Shown in pieces: positions 25,655 to 34,150 of a stretch of DNA of 36,673 nucleotides; position 1 is the stretch's first letter, and each line of letters opens with the position of its first letter. This stretch comes from Bradyrhizobium nitroreducens (GTDB taxonomy: Bacteria; Pseudomonadota; Alphaproteobacteria; Rhizobiales; Xanthobacteraceae). The notes under the pieces are model-generated. The model made no database searches. It was not told where the DNA came from and worked only from the letters and a program-made list of their open reading frames with translations. The translations under genes and the position numbers were made by a program. The stretch is from NCBI RefSeq assembly GCF_002776695.1, contig NZ_LFJC01000003.1:3086505-3123177 (forward strand). The letters run 5' to 3'.

Positions 25655-26992
25655 CTACCGCGCCGGCCTGATCTCCAGGGCGGGAACGGCACTGTCATTG
25701 GCTGCAATCAGAACAGGTGTGCTCGAGACGGGGATCCAGACGCCGGCGGCGGGCCTTGCCGCCGGGTCGCAGGGCATTGCAAAGCTCGCGCCCTGTTGAT
25801 CGCCCTTGAGCCGGATTTCGTAGCGTTGGTCGGGAGCTTCGGACCAGACTGCAATTCTGCTCCCGGAAGCCGTCGATGCGTTGATCGACACGACGCCGCT
25901 GGCGAGCTCGCGCCGCTCGGCGCTCAGGGTGGAGCGAATGAAAGCCCAGGCGCCCTGGGCCGCACAGGCGACCGGCTTCGGCGAATTGTCGAAACGATAG
26001 AGCCCGAAATTGTCCTCCAGCTCCGATGGATTCTTTCCACTGTCCTTGAGCTCGTAGAGCCACATGCCTTTGAGCCAGCGTGTCGCGGTCGACGCCCACA
26101 GGATGAGCTGTGCCGTATTGTCGGCCTGCGCCTGCTCGCTGACGCCGCATTTGTTGCCGGCCGTGGTCCAGCCCGTCTCCGTGACGTAGATCGGGTAGTC
26201 CGGGTTTCCGCTCGCCTGGCCGACGAGGCGGTGAAACGCCGTGAGCCGGTCGATGATTTCGGCCGAGGTGCGTTTGCTCGGGCCCATGCAGAAATTGTAG
26301 AGATGGATCGAAGCGCCGTCGGCATATTGAAGGATGCCGGTGCGCAGCATCTTCTCGGTCCACGTCCAGCCGGGATCGTCGCCGAGCGCTCCGATCAGGA
26401 AAGGTGCATTCGGCGCAACCCGCTTGACCGCCGGCCGCGCGACTTGCGCGAGCGCCAGATAGTTCTCAGGAGAGAACGCGGCATCCTTCTTCGATGCCAG
26501 ATTCCATTCGTTCCAGAGCTCGAACAGCGGATGCTGCGCCACCACCGCTTGCGCTGCCGCCGCAGCGTAGTCGGCGAACCGCTGCCGCGCCTCGTCGGTG
26601 GTCGGTGGCGAGGAATTCGGAACCAGATGATGACCGAACGCTAGGATCAGCAGCGGGCGCGCGACGCCCGACTTGACCTGCGTCTCGAGCCTCCCCAGCC
26701 GGGGCGTGAACCCCATCCGGCGTCCCCCGACCTCGAAGTCGGACCACGGAAAATCGTCGCGGAAGGCGTTGAAGCCGAGCTGCTTGATCTGGGCGACGTT
26801 CTCCGAAGGCACGTATCCGCGCGCGCTCACCGGTCCGCCCAGCCCCTGGTGGGTGCCGACACCCAGCAGGAAGCGGGCATCGAGCGGCTGAGCGTGTTGG
26901 GCGCAGGCCGGGACCGACAGAACAATGGACGAGATGAGGCCCGCGAGGCGCAGGAGATGGCGGCGAGCCAAGGTGCGTGCGCGTCGTTCCAT
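25655..26992 (-). CDS. Secreted PslG-like glycoside hydrolase (clan A TIM barrel)
   Basis: A 445-residue exported protein. Residues 1-31 form a signal peptide with a twin-Arg-rich start and hydrophobic LAGLISSIVLSVPACA (a lipobox-like Cys at 30 is possible). The barrel runs from about 40 to 360: LLGVGTHQG, FNAFRDDFPWSDFE, FELWNEWNL with the presumed acid/base Glu162, and YVTETGWTT with the presumed nucleophile Glu272. A C-terminal beta-sandwich (about 365-445) follows. This is the layout of PslG and other GH39-like periplasmic glycosidases that trim the polymer or release mis-assembled chains. Its start codon shares one base with the stop of the upstream glycosyltransferase (TGATG), so translation is coupled and the substrate is most likely the polymer made here. 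The same NE/TETG pattern occurs in the large secreted protein at 18541-22449. Confidence 0.85.
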   Translation of the reverse strand: MERRARTLARRHLLRLAGLISSIVLSVPACAQHAQPLDARFLLGVGTHQGLGGPVSARGYVPSENVAQIKQLGFNAFRDDFPWSDFEVGGRRMGFTPRLGRLETQVKSGVARPLLILAFGHHLVPNSSPPTTDEARQRFADYAAAAAQAVVAQHPLFELWNEWNLASKKDAAFSPENYLALAQVARPAVKRVAPNAPFLIGALGDDPGWTWTEKMLRTGILQYADGASIHLYNFCMGPSKRTSAEIIDRLTAFHRLVGQASGNPDYPIYVTETGWTTAGNKCGVSEQAQADNTAQLILWASTATRWLKGMWLYELKDSGKNPSELEDNFGLYRFDNSPKPVACAAQGAWAFIRSTLSAERRELASGVVSINASTASGSRIAVWSEAPDQRYEIRLKGDQQGASFAMPCDPAARPAAGVWIPVSSTPVLIAANDSAVPALEIRPAR

Positions 26993-28170
26993 CAGAAATT
27001 CTTGGAGAGATCCGATTGCAGCGCCGCCTTCGTTGCAACCGGTGCGCGGTCGTCCTGCAGGAGCTCGAGATAGACCTGCTGCAGCTGCCCATGTGTCTTC
27101 TGAACGTCATACAGCTGCTTGAACCTGTCGTAGCCGCGCTGTCCGAGCACCTTGAGATCGAAATCGAGCGCCCGCCGAAAACCGTCCACCAGCGGCTGAA
27201 CGGCGACGGGCTCGCAAAGCACGCCGGTGACGCCGTCGACGACGATCTCGGGCAGTGCTCCGCTGCGGAATGCCAGGATGGGCTTGGCCGCGCGCATCGC
27301 TTCCAGGGCGACGAGGCCAAAGGCCTCCCATCGCGACGGGATCACGACGAGATCGGCGGCCTCGAGCTGGGTCTCGATGGTCGGGCGGTCGAGCCAGCCC
27401 AGCAGCGTCACATTGGACGGGACGCTCGGGCCTTCGTATTTGTTGACGACGGAGGCGCCGATCATGCGGATATCAAGCACATCCTCGAGCGCGCGCGCCG
27501 CCTCGATCAGGAGGTCGAATCCCTTCTGGCGGTCCAGGCGCCCGATGAAGAGGACCTTGACCTTCTCAGACGTCCAGTCCGCCGCGACAGGCTGCGGCGA
27601 GCGCGTCTTCGAGATGCCGTTGTGAACAAGGGTGAGGCGGTCGGCCGGAATTCCCGCGCGGACCGCTTCGTTGAACTCATCGCCCGAGATGCAGATGATT
27701 CGATCCGAGGTTCGCGCGAGAAGATTCTCCGCCGCCTTCGTCACCCAATGGCTGAGGCGGCCGGTCTCGCGCGAAAATGCCCAGCCGTGCGGGCAATAGA
27801 CCACGCGCGGTCCGTCCGAGCGGGCTGCAAGCGCGGGGCGGAGCACGAGGCCCGCAAACGAGGAGTGCAGGTGCACGACATCGGGACGGAAGGCATCAAG
27901 CGCCTGCATGCTCGCGCGCAGCATCTGGAACAGCCCGGCGACGCTGCGGCCGGGTCGTTCGAACGTCGTAATGTGGTTGTCATCGATTGCGGGGAGATCG
28001 CGACGATGATCCGAGGGCACGACATAGTGCACGTTCTCGGCGCCGAAGCTTGCCTGCTGCTGCGGATGCAACTCGTTCAGGTAGCTCGCAATCCCGCCCC
28101 GAATCGTCTCGGCGATGTGCAGCACCTTCATCGGTTGCCTTGCATAGGCTTGCGTCGGAGAGCTGGACAT
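26992..28170 (-). CDS. GT4-type glycosyltransferase
   Basis: A 392-residue GT-B enzyme, first gene of the leftward operon. Core begins MKVLHIAETIRGGIASYLNEL; PDVVHLHSSFAGLVLRPALA and YCPHGWAFSRE follow in the N-terminal domain. The donor domain has VKVLFIGRLDRQKGFDLLIEA, the canonical E-x7-E in SRWEAFGLVALEAMRAAKP, and GALPEIVVDGVTGVL. These are the sugar-nucleotide binding motifs of GT4 retaining enzymes. Two starts are equally supported: ATG 28170 (AGGGA seven bases upstream) and ATG 28131 (AAGG seven bases upstream), which drops 13 Ser/Gln-rich residues. The stop overlaps the start of the secreted glycosidase by one base. Confidence 0.9.
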   Translation of the reverse strand: MSSSPTQAYARQPMKVLHIAETIRGGIASYLNELHPQQQASFGAENVHYVVPSDHRRDLPAIDDNHITTFERPGRSVAGLFQMLRASMQALDAFRPDVVHLHSSFAGLVLRPALAARSDGPRVVYCPHGWAFSRETGRLSHWVTKAAENLLARTSDRIICISGDEFNEAVRAGIPADRLTLVHNGISKTRSPQPVAADWTSEKVKVLFIGRLDRQKGFDLLIEAARALEDVLDIRMIGASVVNKYEGPSVPSNVTLLGWLDRPTIETQLEAADLVVIPSRWEAFGLVALEAMRAAKPILAFRSGALPEIVVDGVTGVLCEPVAVQPLVDGFRRALDFDLKVLGQRGYDRFKQLYDVQKTHGQLQQVYLELLQDDRAPVATKAALQSDLSKNF

Positions 28171-28386
28171 CGTGTATCCCTGTTCGGTGTTCGCTACTGC
28201 GAAACACAGTTCCTCGAATACGTAGCGATAATGGGGCAGCGATGTGGTGATGTTGCGCCAAGCTCTTTGCGCGCACGATTGTCACGAAAACATCTTGTGG
28301 AACCATGTGCAGGCGCACGAGTTGCAGCCAGTTGCAAATTGTTTGTGCGAAAACCGATGCGCGCAATGGGTGAAGTGCGTCGAACT
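28171..28386. promoter_or_regulatory. Promoter region of the 28170-22954 operon
   Basis: 216 bases upstream of the leftward glycosyltransferase. It contains TTTGTGCGA at 28342-28350, identical over nine bases to 7604-7612 in the kinase-operon control region, plus TTTGCGCGCACG near 28266 and TGTCACGAAAA near 28280. The base composition is AT-richer than the surrounding genes. Shared regulation with the kinase operon is an inference. Confidence 0.4.
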
Positions 28387-29490
28387 TCAAGCAGCGCTGG
28401 CAATGTCTGTCGGCGGCGCGAGATGGTCGAGCAGCGACTTCGCCGACTTTTGCCATGAAAAGAACGCAACGCGCTCCTGCTGCCGCCGACGCTCCTGATC
28501 GGAGATGGCGCCGGTTGCCAATCTTTCGAGCATGAGTTGCTTCAACGCCTCGGCATCGTTGGCGTCGAAATACGCAGCCGCGTCAGCGCAGGTCTCCACG
28601 ACGGCGTCGGCCGTCGAGGCAATGACCGGGCAGCCGAAGAGCATGGCTTCGAGCGGCGGCACGCCAAAGCCCTCATAGAGCGAAGGAAACACGAATGCCG
28701 ACGCATGCGCATAGAGCGCGGCAATCTCGCTGTCCGTCAATCGACCGGCCAGCAACAGGCCGGAAGCTCCCTCGCCCGAATTGTCCTGAAAGACCTTGCT
28801 GTTATCTCCTCCGACGATGACCAGCGGAACGTCGGCCCGGTCGAGCAACTGGACAGCACGGATCGCGACGGAGAGATTCTTGTTCTTGGTCCTCGAGCCC
28901 ACGTAGAGGAAGAATTTCCGCGGCTGAACCCCAAGTCTGGCAACGATGCCGGGATCCGGCTTCGTCTTGGCGAAGTGTTCTGCGCTGTTGGGGAAGACCG
29001 GGATCGCCGTTGCCGGAAGGTTGAGCACCTCGGCAAGCTCTTTGCGCGAGAAAGCCGATACGGTTGCGATGCCTGCGTGTCGGGCGAGCAGCCGGCCCAT
29101 CGTTCGGTGAACTGCCAGATAGCGCCAGTTGAAGAAGTCGGGCCGGCGAAAGACCTGTGCGTCGTGGATCACGACAATGTGGTCGCGATGGAACACCGGG
29201 CCAGCATTGGCCAGGCTGATCAAGCGGCCTCCCGCAGCGGCGCGCGCCAGATCGATTTGATCCCAGGCGTGCCCGCGCAAGCGGCCGACGGTGCGAATCT
29301 TGATTCGCTCGAGGTGAAGGTCTTCGCTTGCATCCACGGGCGTCAGCAACTGCCAGTCCGCGTTCCGCAGCGAGTCGGGAGTTTGCTCCGACGCCAAAAG
29401 CACGTCGATCGCCTTGACGATTTCAGCGGCGTAACGCTGCACGCCGGTGAGCTTTTGCGACAGAAAGCGGCCGTTGATGAAGAATTTCAA
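28387..29490 (-). CDS. GT4-type glycosyltransferase (mannosyltransferase-like)
   Basis: A 367-residue GT-B enzyme. I place the start at the TTG at 29490, giving a (M)KFFINGRFLSQKLTGVQRYAAEIV opening: the R-F-L-x-x-x-x-T-G-[VI]-Q-R-[YF] motif is the normal N terminus of this GT4 subfamily, which includes WbdA/WfgS-type mannosyltransferases. No in-frame ATG lies near, and the frame upstream of 29490 reads like non-coding sequence. Also visible are VVIHDAQVFRRPDFF, FFLYVGSRTKNKNLSVAI and SLYEGFGVPPLEAMLFGCPVIAS with the E-x7-E motif. It adds a sugar, possibly mannose, to the repeat unit. It has its own promoter region and is divergent from the mutarotase-like gene. Confidence 0.88.
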   Translation of the reverse strand: MKFFINGRFLSQKLTGVQRYAAEIVKAIDVLLASEQTPDSLRNADWQLLTPVDASEDLHLERIKIRTVGRLRGHAWDQIDLARAAAGGRLISLANAGPVFHRDHIVVIHDAQVFRRPDFFNWRYLAVHRTMGRLLARHAGIATVSAFSRKELAEVLNLPATAIPVFPNSAEHFAKTKPDPGIVARLGVQPRKFFLYVGSRTKNKNLSVAIRAVQLLDRADVPLVIVGGDNSKVFQDNSGEGASGLLLAGRLTDSEIAALYAHASAFVFPSLYEGFGVPPLEAMLFGCPVIASTADAVVETCADAAAYFDANDAEALKQLMLERLATGAISDQERRRQQERVAFFSWQKSAKSLLDHLAPPTDIASAA

Positions 29491-29671
29491 TTGGCTACCA
29501 CAATGGTTGATCGGAGTCCGGACCGGTCCTGCGGGACCCAGGCAGTGGACGAGATGCAAGGGAGCAACTGTAAGGTACGGAAATATGACGCGGCCTTGCA
29601 CGGGGGAGACGCTCCATCTGCATGGCCGGCGCCGCCTTGCTGCGTGCGGGGGCGCGGTGTAGATCTCGGCC

Positions 29672-30547
29672 ATGCGTGACGACACCCACACTCTCCGCGG
29701 CGGCTCCCTCACTGCGACCATCAAGGCGCACGGCGCCGAGCTGTGCTCGCTGAAGGACGACGTCACCGAATTCGTCTGGCAGGCGGGAGCGGAATGGCCG
29801 CGCCATGCGCCATTGCTGTTTCCGATCGTCGGACGTCTCGCCAGCGACGAATTGCGGCATCGGGGCAAGACATATCGGATGACCCAGCACGGCTTTGCGC
29901 GCGACAGCCGCTTTGCGTGGACAGAGCGCGGCGAGCGCCGCTGCACGCTGGTGCTCGAAGACAACGAGGCGACGCGCGCGCGCTATCCGTTCGCGTTCCG
30001 GCTGACCGCAATCTATGCGCTCGACGATGCCGGCCTCGATCTGACGCTCGTGATCGCCAACACCGGCAGGGAGACGTTACCGGCTTCGATCGGTGGTCAT
30101 CCCGCGTTCAACTGGCCGCTGCAGCCGGGGCTTGCCAAGGAGAGCTACGCGCTGACCTTCGCCAGCGCGGAATTGTCTCCCGTCCGCCGTCTCGATGGCG
30201 GATTGCTGCGTCCGGCAACGGAGCCGAGCCCGGTCAAAGGTGCGGTGCTTCCCCTCTCCGAATCCCTGTTCACCGACGACGCCGTCATCTTCGACCAAAT
30301 CGAGAGCCATGCGGTCCGCTATGCCGCCTCCAGCGGCCCCTGGCTCACAATGTCCTGGCGCGGCTTTCGCGAGCTCGGCGTCTGGTCGAAACCGTCGGGC
30401 GCGCCGTTCATCTGCATCGAGCCCTGGCGCGGCTATGCCAGTCCCGCCGGATTCGATGGCGAGTTCGATGGCAAGCCGGGCCTGATGCACATCGCAACCG
30501 GCGCGGAAGAACAATTGTCGTTCCGGATCGAGGTCGGATCGTCCTGA
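29672..30547 (+). CDS. Aldose 1-epimerase (mutarotase) family protein
   Basis: A 291-residue cytoplasmic protein of the galactose-mutarotase-like fold (LacX/YeaD-type). It starts MRDDTHTLRGGSLTATIKAHGAELCSL and has RHAPLLFPIVGRL, QHGFARDSRFAW, the catalytic His in SIGGHPAFNWPL and the catalytic Glu in FICIEPWRGYASP near the C terminus. Members interconvert alpha and beta anomers of aldoses or hexose-6-phosphates. It is transcribed rightward and is convergent with the metallo-hydrolase 27 bases away. It may have a housekeeping role rather than being part of the polysaccharide pathway. Confidence 0.88.
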   Translation: MRDDTHTLRGGSLTATIKAHGAELCSLKDDVTEFVWQAGAEWPRHAPLLFPIVGRLASDELRHRGKTYRMTQHGFARDSRFAWTERGERRCTLVLEDNEATRARYPFAFRLTAIYALDDAGLDLTLVIANTGRETLPASIGGHPAFNWPLQPGLAKESYALTFASAELSPVRRLDGGLLRPATEPSPVKGAVLPLSESLFTDDAVIFDQIESHAVRYAASSGPWLTMSWRGFRELGVWSKPSGAPFICIEPWRGYASPAGFDGEFDGKPGLMHIATGAEEQLSFRIEVGSS

Positions 30548-30574
30548 ACCCGAAGGCGAGCTGATCGAAGGTCC

Positions 30575-31423
30575 TCACACCTCGATCCGCGTGAGATCCT
30601 CGCCGATCACGACCGAACCCGCATAGTCCCGCCTGACATCATCGAGCAGTGCGTTCAGCATGGCATCGTCGGTGCGCGGCCGGTGATGGGTCAGCGCGAG
30701 CTTCCTGACGCCGGCCTTGGCCGCGACCTTGCCGACGGTGTCGCCGCAGGCGATCGTGAATTTCGCGAGACGGCGCAGGTTCTCGTTGTTGATCTCAGGC
30801 GTTGCGAGGAAGCAGCACTGGACGAGCAGGTCGGCCCCCTCGGCCAGGCGCGCGAGCCCGGCGCAGGGGACCGTGTCGCCCGAGATCGCAACGACCTTGC
30901 CCTCCGCTTCGAAGCGGTAGCCAAGGCACATCCATCGCGCCAGGAAGGCCGGCGGCATGTCGAGGCCGTCGCCATGTGACACCAGCTCGGCGCTGATCTT
31001 CCAGCGCCCGGTGTCGAGAACGGGACCGGGTACGACGTCGGTTGCGACGACAGGTTTCCAGCCGCCCAAGGCCGGCTCGCCCTTGTCGCGCCAGGTGATG
31101 TCCTTGTCGTAGACCTGCGTGATCAGCGTGTCGACGAGCCGCCCGGTATCCGGTGGGCCAAAGATTCGCAGCTCGCCCTTGCGTCCGGACATCCACGAAT
31201 TCAGCATCACGTCGTAGAGGTCGCCGATATGGTCGAAATGATGGTGCGTGAGGAAGACCGTGTTGATCGCGCCGAGCGGGACGCCGGCCTTGCTGAGCTG
31301 CACCACGACGCCGCGGCCTGCGTCGAACAGGATATTCTCGTCGCCGAGCCGGATCAGCGTGGTCGTCGCCATGCGGCGCGGGTCCGGGCGCGGGCCGCCG
31401 GTGCCGAGCAGTATGACCTCCAT
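30575..31423 (-). CDS. Metallo-beta-lactamase-fold hydrolase (RNase Z-like)
   Basis: A 282-residue soluble enzyme. It starts MEVILLGTGGPRPDPRRMATTTLIRLGDENILFDAG, with the zinc-site signature THHHFDH (HxHxDH, residues 60-65), later SHGDGLDMPP, AISGDTVPC with a metal Asp, and LTHHRPR with the last metal His. This order matches the RNase Z/arylsulfatase-like branch; typical RNase Z requires features I cannot confirm, so the substrate is open. An upstream in-frame start at 31483 is less likely because the added residues (MLHCPPSNLLWRL) are unlike the family's conserved start. Confidence 0.87.
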   Translation of the reverse strand: MEVILLGTGGPRPDPRRMATTTLIRLGDENILFDAGRGVVVQLSKAGVPLGAINTVFLTHHHFDHIGDLYDVMLNSWMSGRKGELRIFGPPDTGRLVDTLITQVYDKDITWRDKGEPALGGWKPVVATDVVPGPVLDTGRWKISAELVSHGDGLDMPPAFLARWMCLGYRFEAEGKVVAISGDTVPCAGLARLAEGADLLVQCCFLATPEINNENLRRLAKFTIACGDTVGKVAAKAGVRKLALTHHRPRTDDAMLNALLDDVRRDYAGSVVIGEDLTRIEV

Positions 31424-31519
31424 GGTGCCCACTCCATGCGTGAAGAGCCTCCACAGTAGATTCGAAGGCGGGCAGTGAAGCAAGCCACTTCGGGTCGGCA
31501 GGGACCGGAGCAGGGGCGT

Positions 31520-32680
31520 TCAGCGCATGCCGGCTGCGCTGGCGGCGACGGCCGGCCGGAGGCTTGACCGGTCCGGTCCCGCAATTGTCAGGCGATGCGC
31601 CAGGTCCTGCGCGCGCCGTTCGATCAGATGCCATGTCGCGCGTGCGACGAGATAGCTCAGCGCGGCGGTGATGACATAGGCGACGAGTAGCGAGATCAAT
31701 CCGTCCGCGAGCGGCCAGAGCTGACGCAGGCCATGGATCACCGCGAAGTGCGACAGGTACATCGAATAGGAGTTGCGGCCGAGCGCCTCGAGCGGCTGGA
31801 AGCGGACCGCAAGCTTGATGCACCCGACGACCAGTGCGCCGAGCACGAGGTTGATCATGAGATAGTTGAATTCATGCGAGCCGGTGGCGCGGTCGGCAAC
31901 GAAGGACAGCGCGATGAAGACGGCGTAGATCGCGGCGTCGGATCTGGCAAAGCCGTCGCGCAGCGAGAAGAACAGCGCGCATCCGATCAGGAACACGGGA
32001 AGCTGGTTCAGGAAGCTGATGTGCAGCGTGGTCCAGACGAAGGCCTCGTGCCCGGGGCCGTAATAGGCCGAGAACAGTGCGAAGGCCCACGGCTTGAACA
32101 GGCCGACATTGACGAGATGCAGCGCGATGGCAAGCGCGAGATAGAGATGGCGGCGCGATCCGAACGCGGTGATCAGGAGCGGGAAGACGAGATAGAAGGT
32201 CATCTCCGCCGCGATCGACCAGTCGCCGGGCACCACGCTATTGACGCTGTCCGGCCAGAAGCCGTGCAGGAACGTCGCGGTCAGGATCACTTGAAGCGGC
32301 CCGATGCCGAAGGGCGCGTTGTCGCTCGGCCCGGTGCCGTTGATGGCGAGATAGACCGGGATCGCGAGCCAGAACAGGGGCGCGATGCGCAAGGCACGGC
32401 GGATGTAGAACTTGCGGGTCGGATTCGTCTCGCCGCTGCGCTGCGTCCACATCAGGCACATCGTCATGGCGCTGACGAAGTAGAACACGTTGACGCCGGT
32501 CCAGCCGCACATGAAGGCGAAATCGACGGCGTGGATGTTCGACGGAAAGGATTGTGAGACGTGGATCGCCATGACGCCGACGATGGCGAGACCGCGCAGG
32601 ACGTCGAGCGTGTGCGAACGAGCGAACGGCACCGTGCCCTGTTCGGCTCGACCGGCAGCCAACCGGGTCTGCCCCTGCAT
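31520..32680 (-). CDS. Acyltransferase 3 family membrane protein, fifth copy
   Basis: A 386-residue membrane protein starting at the ATG at 32680 with GGAG eight bases upstream (a TTG at 32719 is the alternative). Signatures are HTLDVLRGLAIVGVMAIHVSQ, RRALRIAPLFWLA and PGDWSIAAEMTFYLVFP; C-terminal YSMYLSHFAVIHG. About ten helices. It lies outside the core locus, 96 bases downstream of nothing transcribed with it, between the metallo-hydrolase and the inverted repeat. It may modify the same polysaccharide, lipopolysaccharide or another surface glycan. Confidence 0.9.
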   Translation of the reverse strand: MQGQTRLAAGRAEQGTVPFARSHTLDVLRGLAIVGVMAIHVSQSFPSNIHAVDFAFMCGWTGVNVFYFVSAMTMCLMWTQRSGETNPTRKFYIRRALRIAPLFWLAIPVYLAINGTGPSDNAPFGIGPLQVILTATFLHGFWPDSVNSVVPGDWSIAAEMTFYLVFPLLITAFGSRRHLYLALAIALHLVNVGLFKPWAFALFSAYYGPGHEAFVWTTLHISFLNQLPVFLIGCALFFSLRDGFARSDAAIYAVFIALSFVADRATGSHEFNYLMINLVLGALVVGCIKLAVRFQPLEALGRNSYSMYLSHFAVIHGLRQLWPLADGLISLLVAYVITAALSYLVARATWHLIERRAQDLAHRLTIAGPDRSSLRPAVAASAAGMR

Positions 32681-32828
32681 CACATCTGCTCCATGGTTCT
32701 TATTGTGCAGGCGGGACAATAGAGGCGCGGCCGGGCTTTCCGAAGCCGAAGACTTTCTTTACGTTAACCAGGGGTTGAGTCCGAAGCCGAATGTGCGGGA
32801 TCGAAGACCAGGCAGGATTATCGCATTT
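32681..32828. other. Intergenic stretch upstream of the fifth acyltransferase
   Basis: First part of a 552-bp gene-free region (32681-33232). It should contain the acyltransferase promoter; the rest of the gap holds the repeat at 32829-33030 and a promoter-like stretch near 33171-33199. Confidence 0.4.
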
Positions 32829-33075
32829 GGCTCTTTGCGCGAGCTGAGCGCACGCCTCGTCCTTCGAGACGACCGCGGAGCCTGTCATCGGGCCGCGCTT
32901 TGCGCGGACCCGGTGGCGGTCTCCTCAGGATGAGGCTAAGCAGCGTCGGGACCCGTTGAAACCAGCGAAACGCACTCGGTCCTCATCCTGAGGGCCCGCC
33001 AACGGCGGGCGTCTCGAAGGATGGCCACAGGCGACATCACTCCGGTATGCGATTGCCCTGGATGACCAGGGGGCG
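32829..33075. repeat. Double-palindrome intergenic repeat, copy 1
   Basis: A composite of two imperfect hairpins. Unit A at 32855-32935 has CCTCGTCCTTCGAGACGACC and TCTCCTCAGGATGAGG arms, with an extra internal GC-rich hairpin of about 36 bases. Unit B at 32981-33024 has CCTCATCCTGAGGGCCCGCC and GGCGGGCGTCTCGAAGGATG arms. The reverse complement matches 36215-36424 well across both units and their flanks (including GCGCAAAGAGCCAAATGC against GTGCAAAGAGCCAGATGC). From general knowledge, hairpins of this CCTCATCCTGAGG type are common between genes in Bradyrhizobium. Confidence 0.85.
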
Positions 33076-33170
33076 GCTCATGGCCGCCGCAAAGGCCGTC
33101 CGGCGCGTTGATGCGCGGAATGAGAAGTGTGGGCCAATTCATACTTAATACGCCAAGGCCATGAGCAATA

Positions 33171-33199
33171 TTGTTTGCGCGTCGCAACGCGCCTAATAT
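33171..33199 (+). promoter_or_regulatory. Candidate promoter of the response regulator with an operator-like palindrome
   Basis: TTGTTT at 33171-33176 and TAATAT at 33194-33199, spaced 17 bases, resemble a sigma-70-type -35/-10 pair upstream of the GTG at 33233. The spacer holds GCGCGTCGCAACGCGC (33177-33192), a 16-base near-perfect inverted repeat with one mismatched pair, placed where a bound regulator would block or tune the promoter. Inference from sequence only. Confidence 0.45.
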
Positions 33200-33232
33200 T
33201 CCAGCGGCTAATTTCGGGGGCTCGAACAAGTC

Positions 33233-34048
33233 GTGAATGTACGTTCACATGACAGCGCATTGCGCGGCGGCTTGAATCTGCAGGTCGGGCCGCAGGCAAA
33301 CAGGATACCCAAGACCGTGGTTGACTCCGCACTTCGGGAAGTGCGTCCCGCCGGCCGCGAGCGGCTGATCGTCGTCGAGGACGATCCGGTGACGCGGACC
33401 ATGCTGGTCGGCTATTTCAGCGAGAACAATTTCGACGTGGTCGGCGCCGGTTCCTGCGCCGAATGCCGCCAGGCGCTGCGTGCGCGCACCGATCTCGTCT
33501 TTCTCGATCTGCAGTTGCCCGATGGCGACGGCTTCGAGCTCGCCAAGGAGATCCAGGCGACCAGTAACGCGGGCATCATCTTCGTGACGCGCCGCGACAC
33601 CGACGTCGATCGCATCCTCGGCCTCGAGATCGCCGGCGATCACTACGTCACCAAGCCGATCAATCTGCGCGACCTGCTCGCGCGCGCACGCAGCGTGCTG
33701 CGGCGGCGCTCGATCGACCGCAAGGCGGCGCGCAACCACAATTCGATCGCCTTCGGCGATTGGATCATCGACCTGACGCGGCGCGAATTGCTCGGCAGCG
33801 ACGGCAAGCCGGTGGCGCTGACGCGCGCCGAATTCGATCTGCTCGCGGCGCTCGTCGGCGCCGACGGACGACCGCTCAGCCGCGATTATCTGATCGAGGT
33901 CGTGAGCAACCGCCAGGCCGAGGTCGACATCCGCACGGTCGACGCACTGGTGGCGCGGCTGCGCCGCAAGCTCGTCGGCAGCGGCACGCCCGTGATCGCA
34001 ACCGTCACCGGCGTCGGCTACAAGCTCGCGCTCAGCGAGCGGCTGTAG
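33233..34048 (+). CDS. OmpR-family response regulator, orphan
   Basis: A 271-residue DNA-binding regulator: an extension of about 42 residues, a receiver domain (LIVVEDDPVTRTMLV, acidic pocket Glu49-Asp51, phospho-acceptor Asp92 in VFLDLQLPDGDG, Thr119, Lys141 in HYVTKP), and a C-terminal winged helix (about 172-271; ALTRAEFDLLAALV, DIRTVDALVARLRRKL, VTGVGYKL). The common D-D-Y-V-T-K-P motif is D-H-Y-V-T-K-P. Layout is TorR/OmpR-like. The GTG at 33233 follows GGGGG at a 12-base distance; an internal GTG at 33317 (AGGA 11 bases upstream) would remove 28 residues of the extension. No histidine kinase gene is adjacent, so the partner is unknown. A hairpin terminator follows. Confidence 0.88.
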   Translation: MNVRSHDSALRGGLNLQVGPQANRIPKTVVDSALREVRPAGRERLIVVEDDPVTRTMLVGYFSENNFDVVGAGSCAECRQALRARTDLVFLDLQLPDGDGFELAKEIQATSNAGIIFVTRRDTDVDRILGLEIAGDHYVTKPINLRDLLARARSVLRRRSIDRKAARNHNSIAFGDWIIDLTRRELLGSDGKPVALTRAEFDLLAALVGADGRPLSRDYLIEVVSNRQAEVDIRTVDALVARLRRKLVGSGTPVIATVTGVGYKLALSERL

Positions 34049-34125
34049 GACAACATCCGGACCCGAAGGGCGGCGTCAGCGCAAGGCGCGCAGCGGTTTT
34101 CCGAGAAGATCACGCCCAGGCAATA

Positions 34126-34143
34126 GCGGCCGGCGCCGGCCGC
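34126..34143 (+). terminator. Rho-independent terminator of the response regulator
   Basis: An 18-base perfect palindrome (GCGGCCGGCGCCGGCCGC) followed by ACCGTTTTC, 77 bases after the rightward stop at 34048 and just before the stop of the convergent lytic transglycosylase. The T-rich run is on the rightward side only, so it best fits the regulator. The palindrome has no unpaired loop of its own, so the actual hairpin would have a shorter stem. Confidence 0.6.
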
Positions 34144-34150
34144 ACCGTTT

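Noticed and set aside
24344..26644. Rightward open frame of 766 codons
   Set aside because: Antisense to the glycosyltransferase and PslG-like genes, with no protein-like segments.
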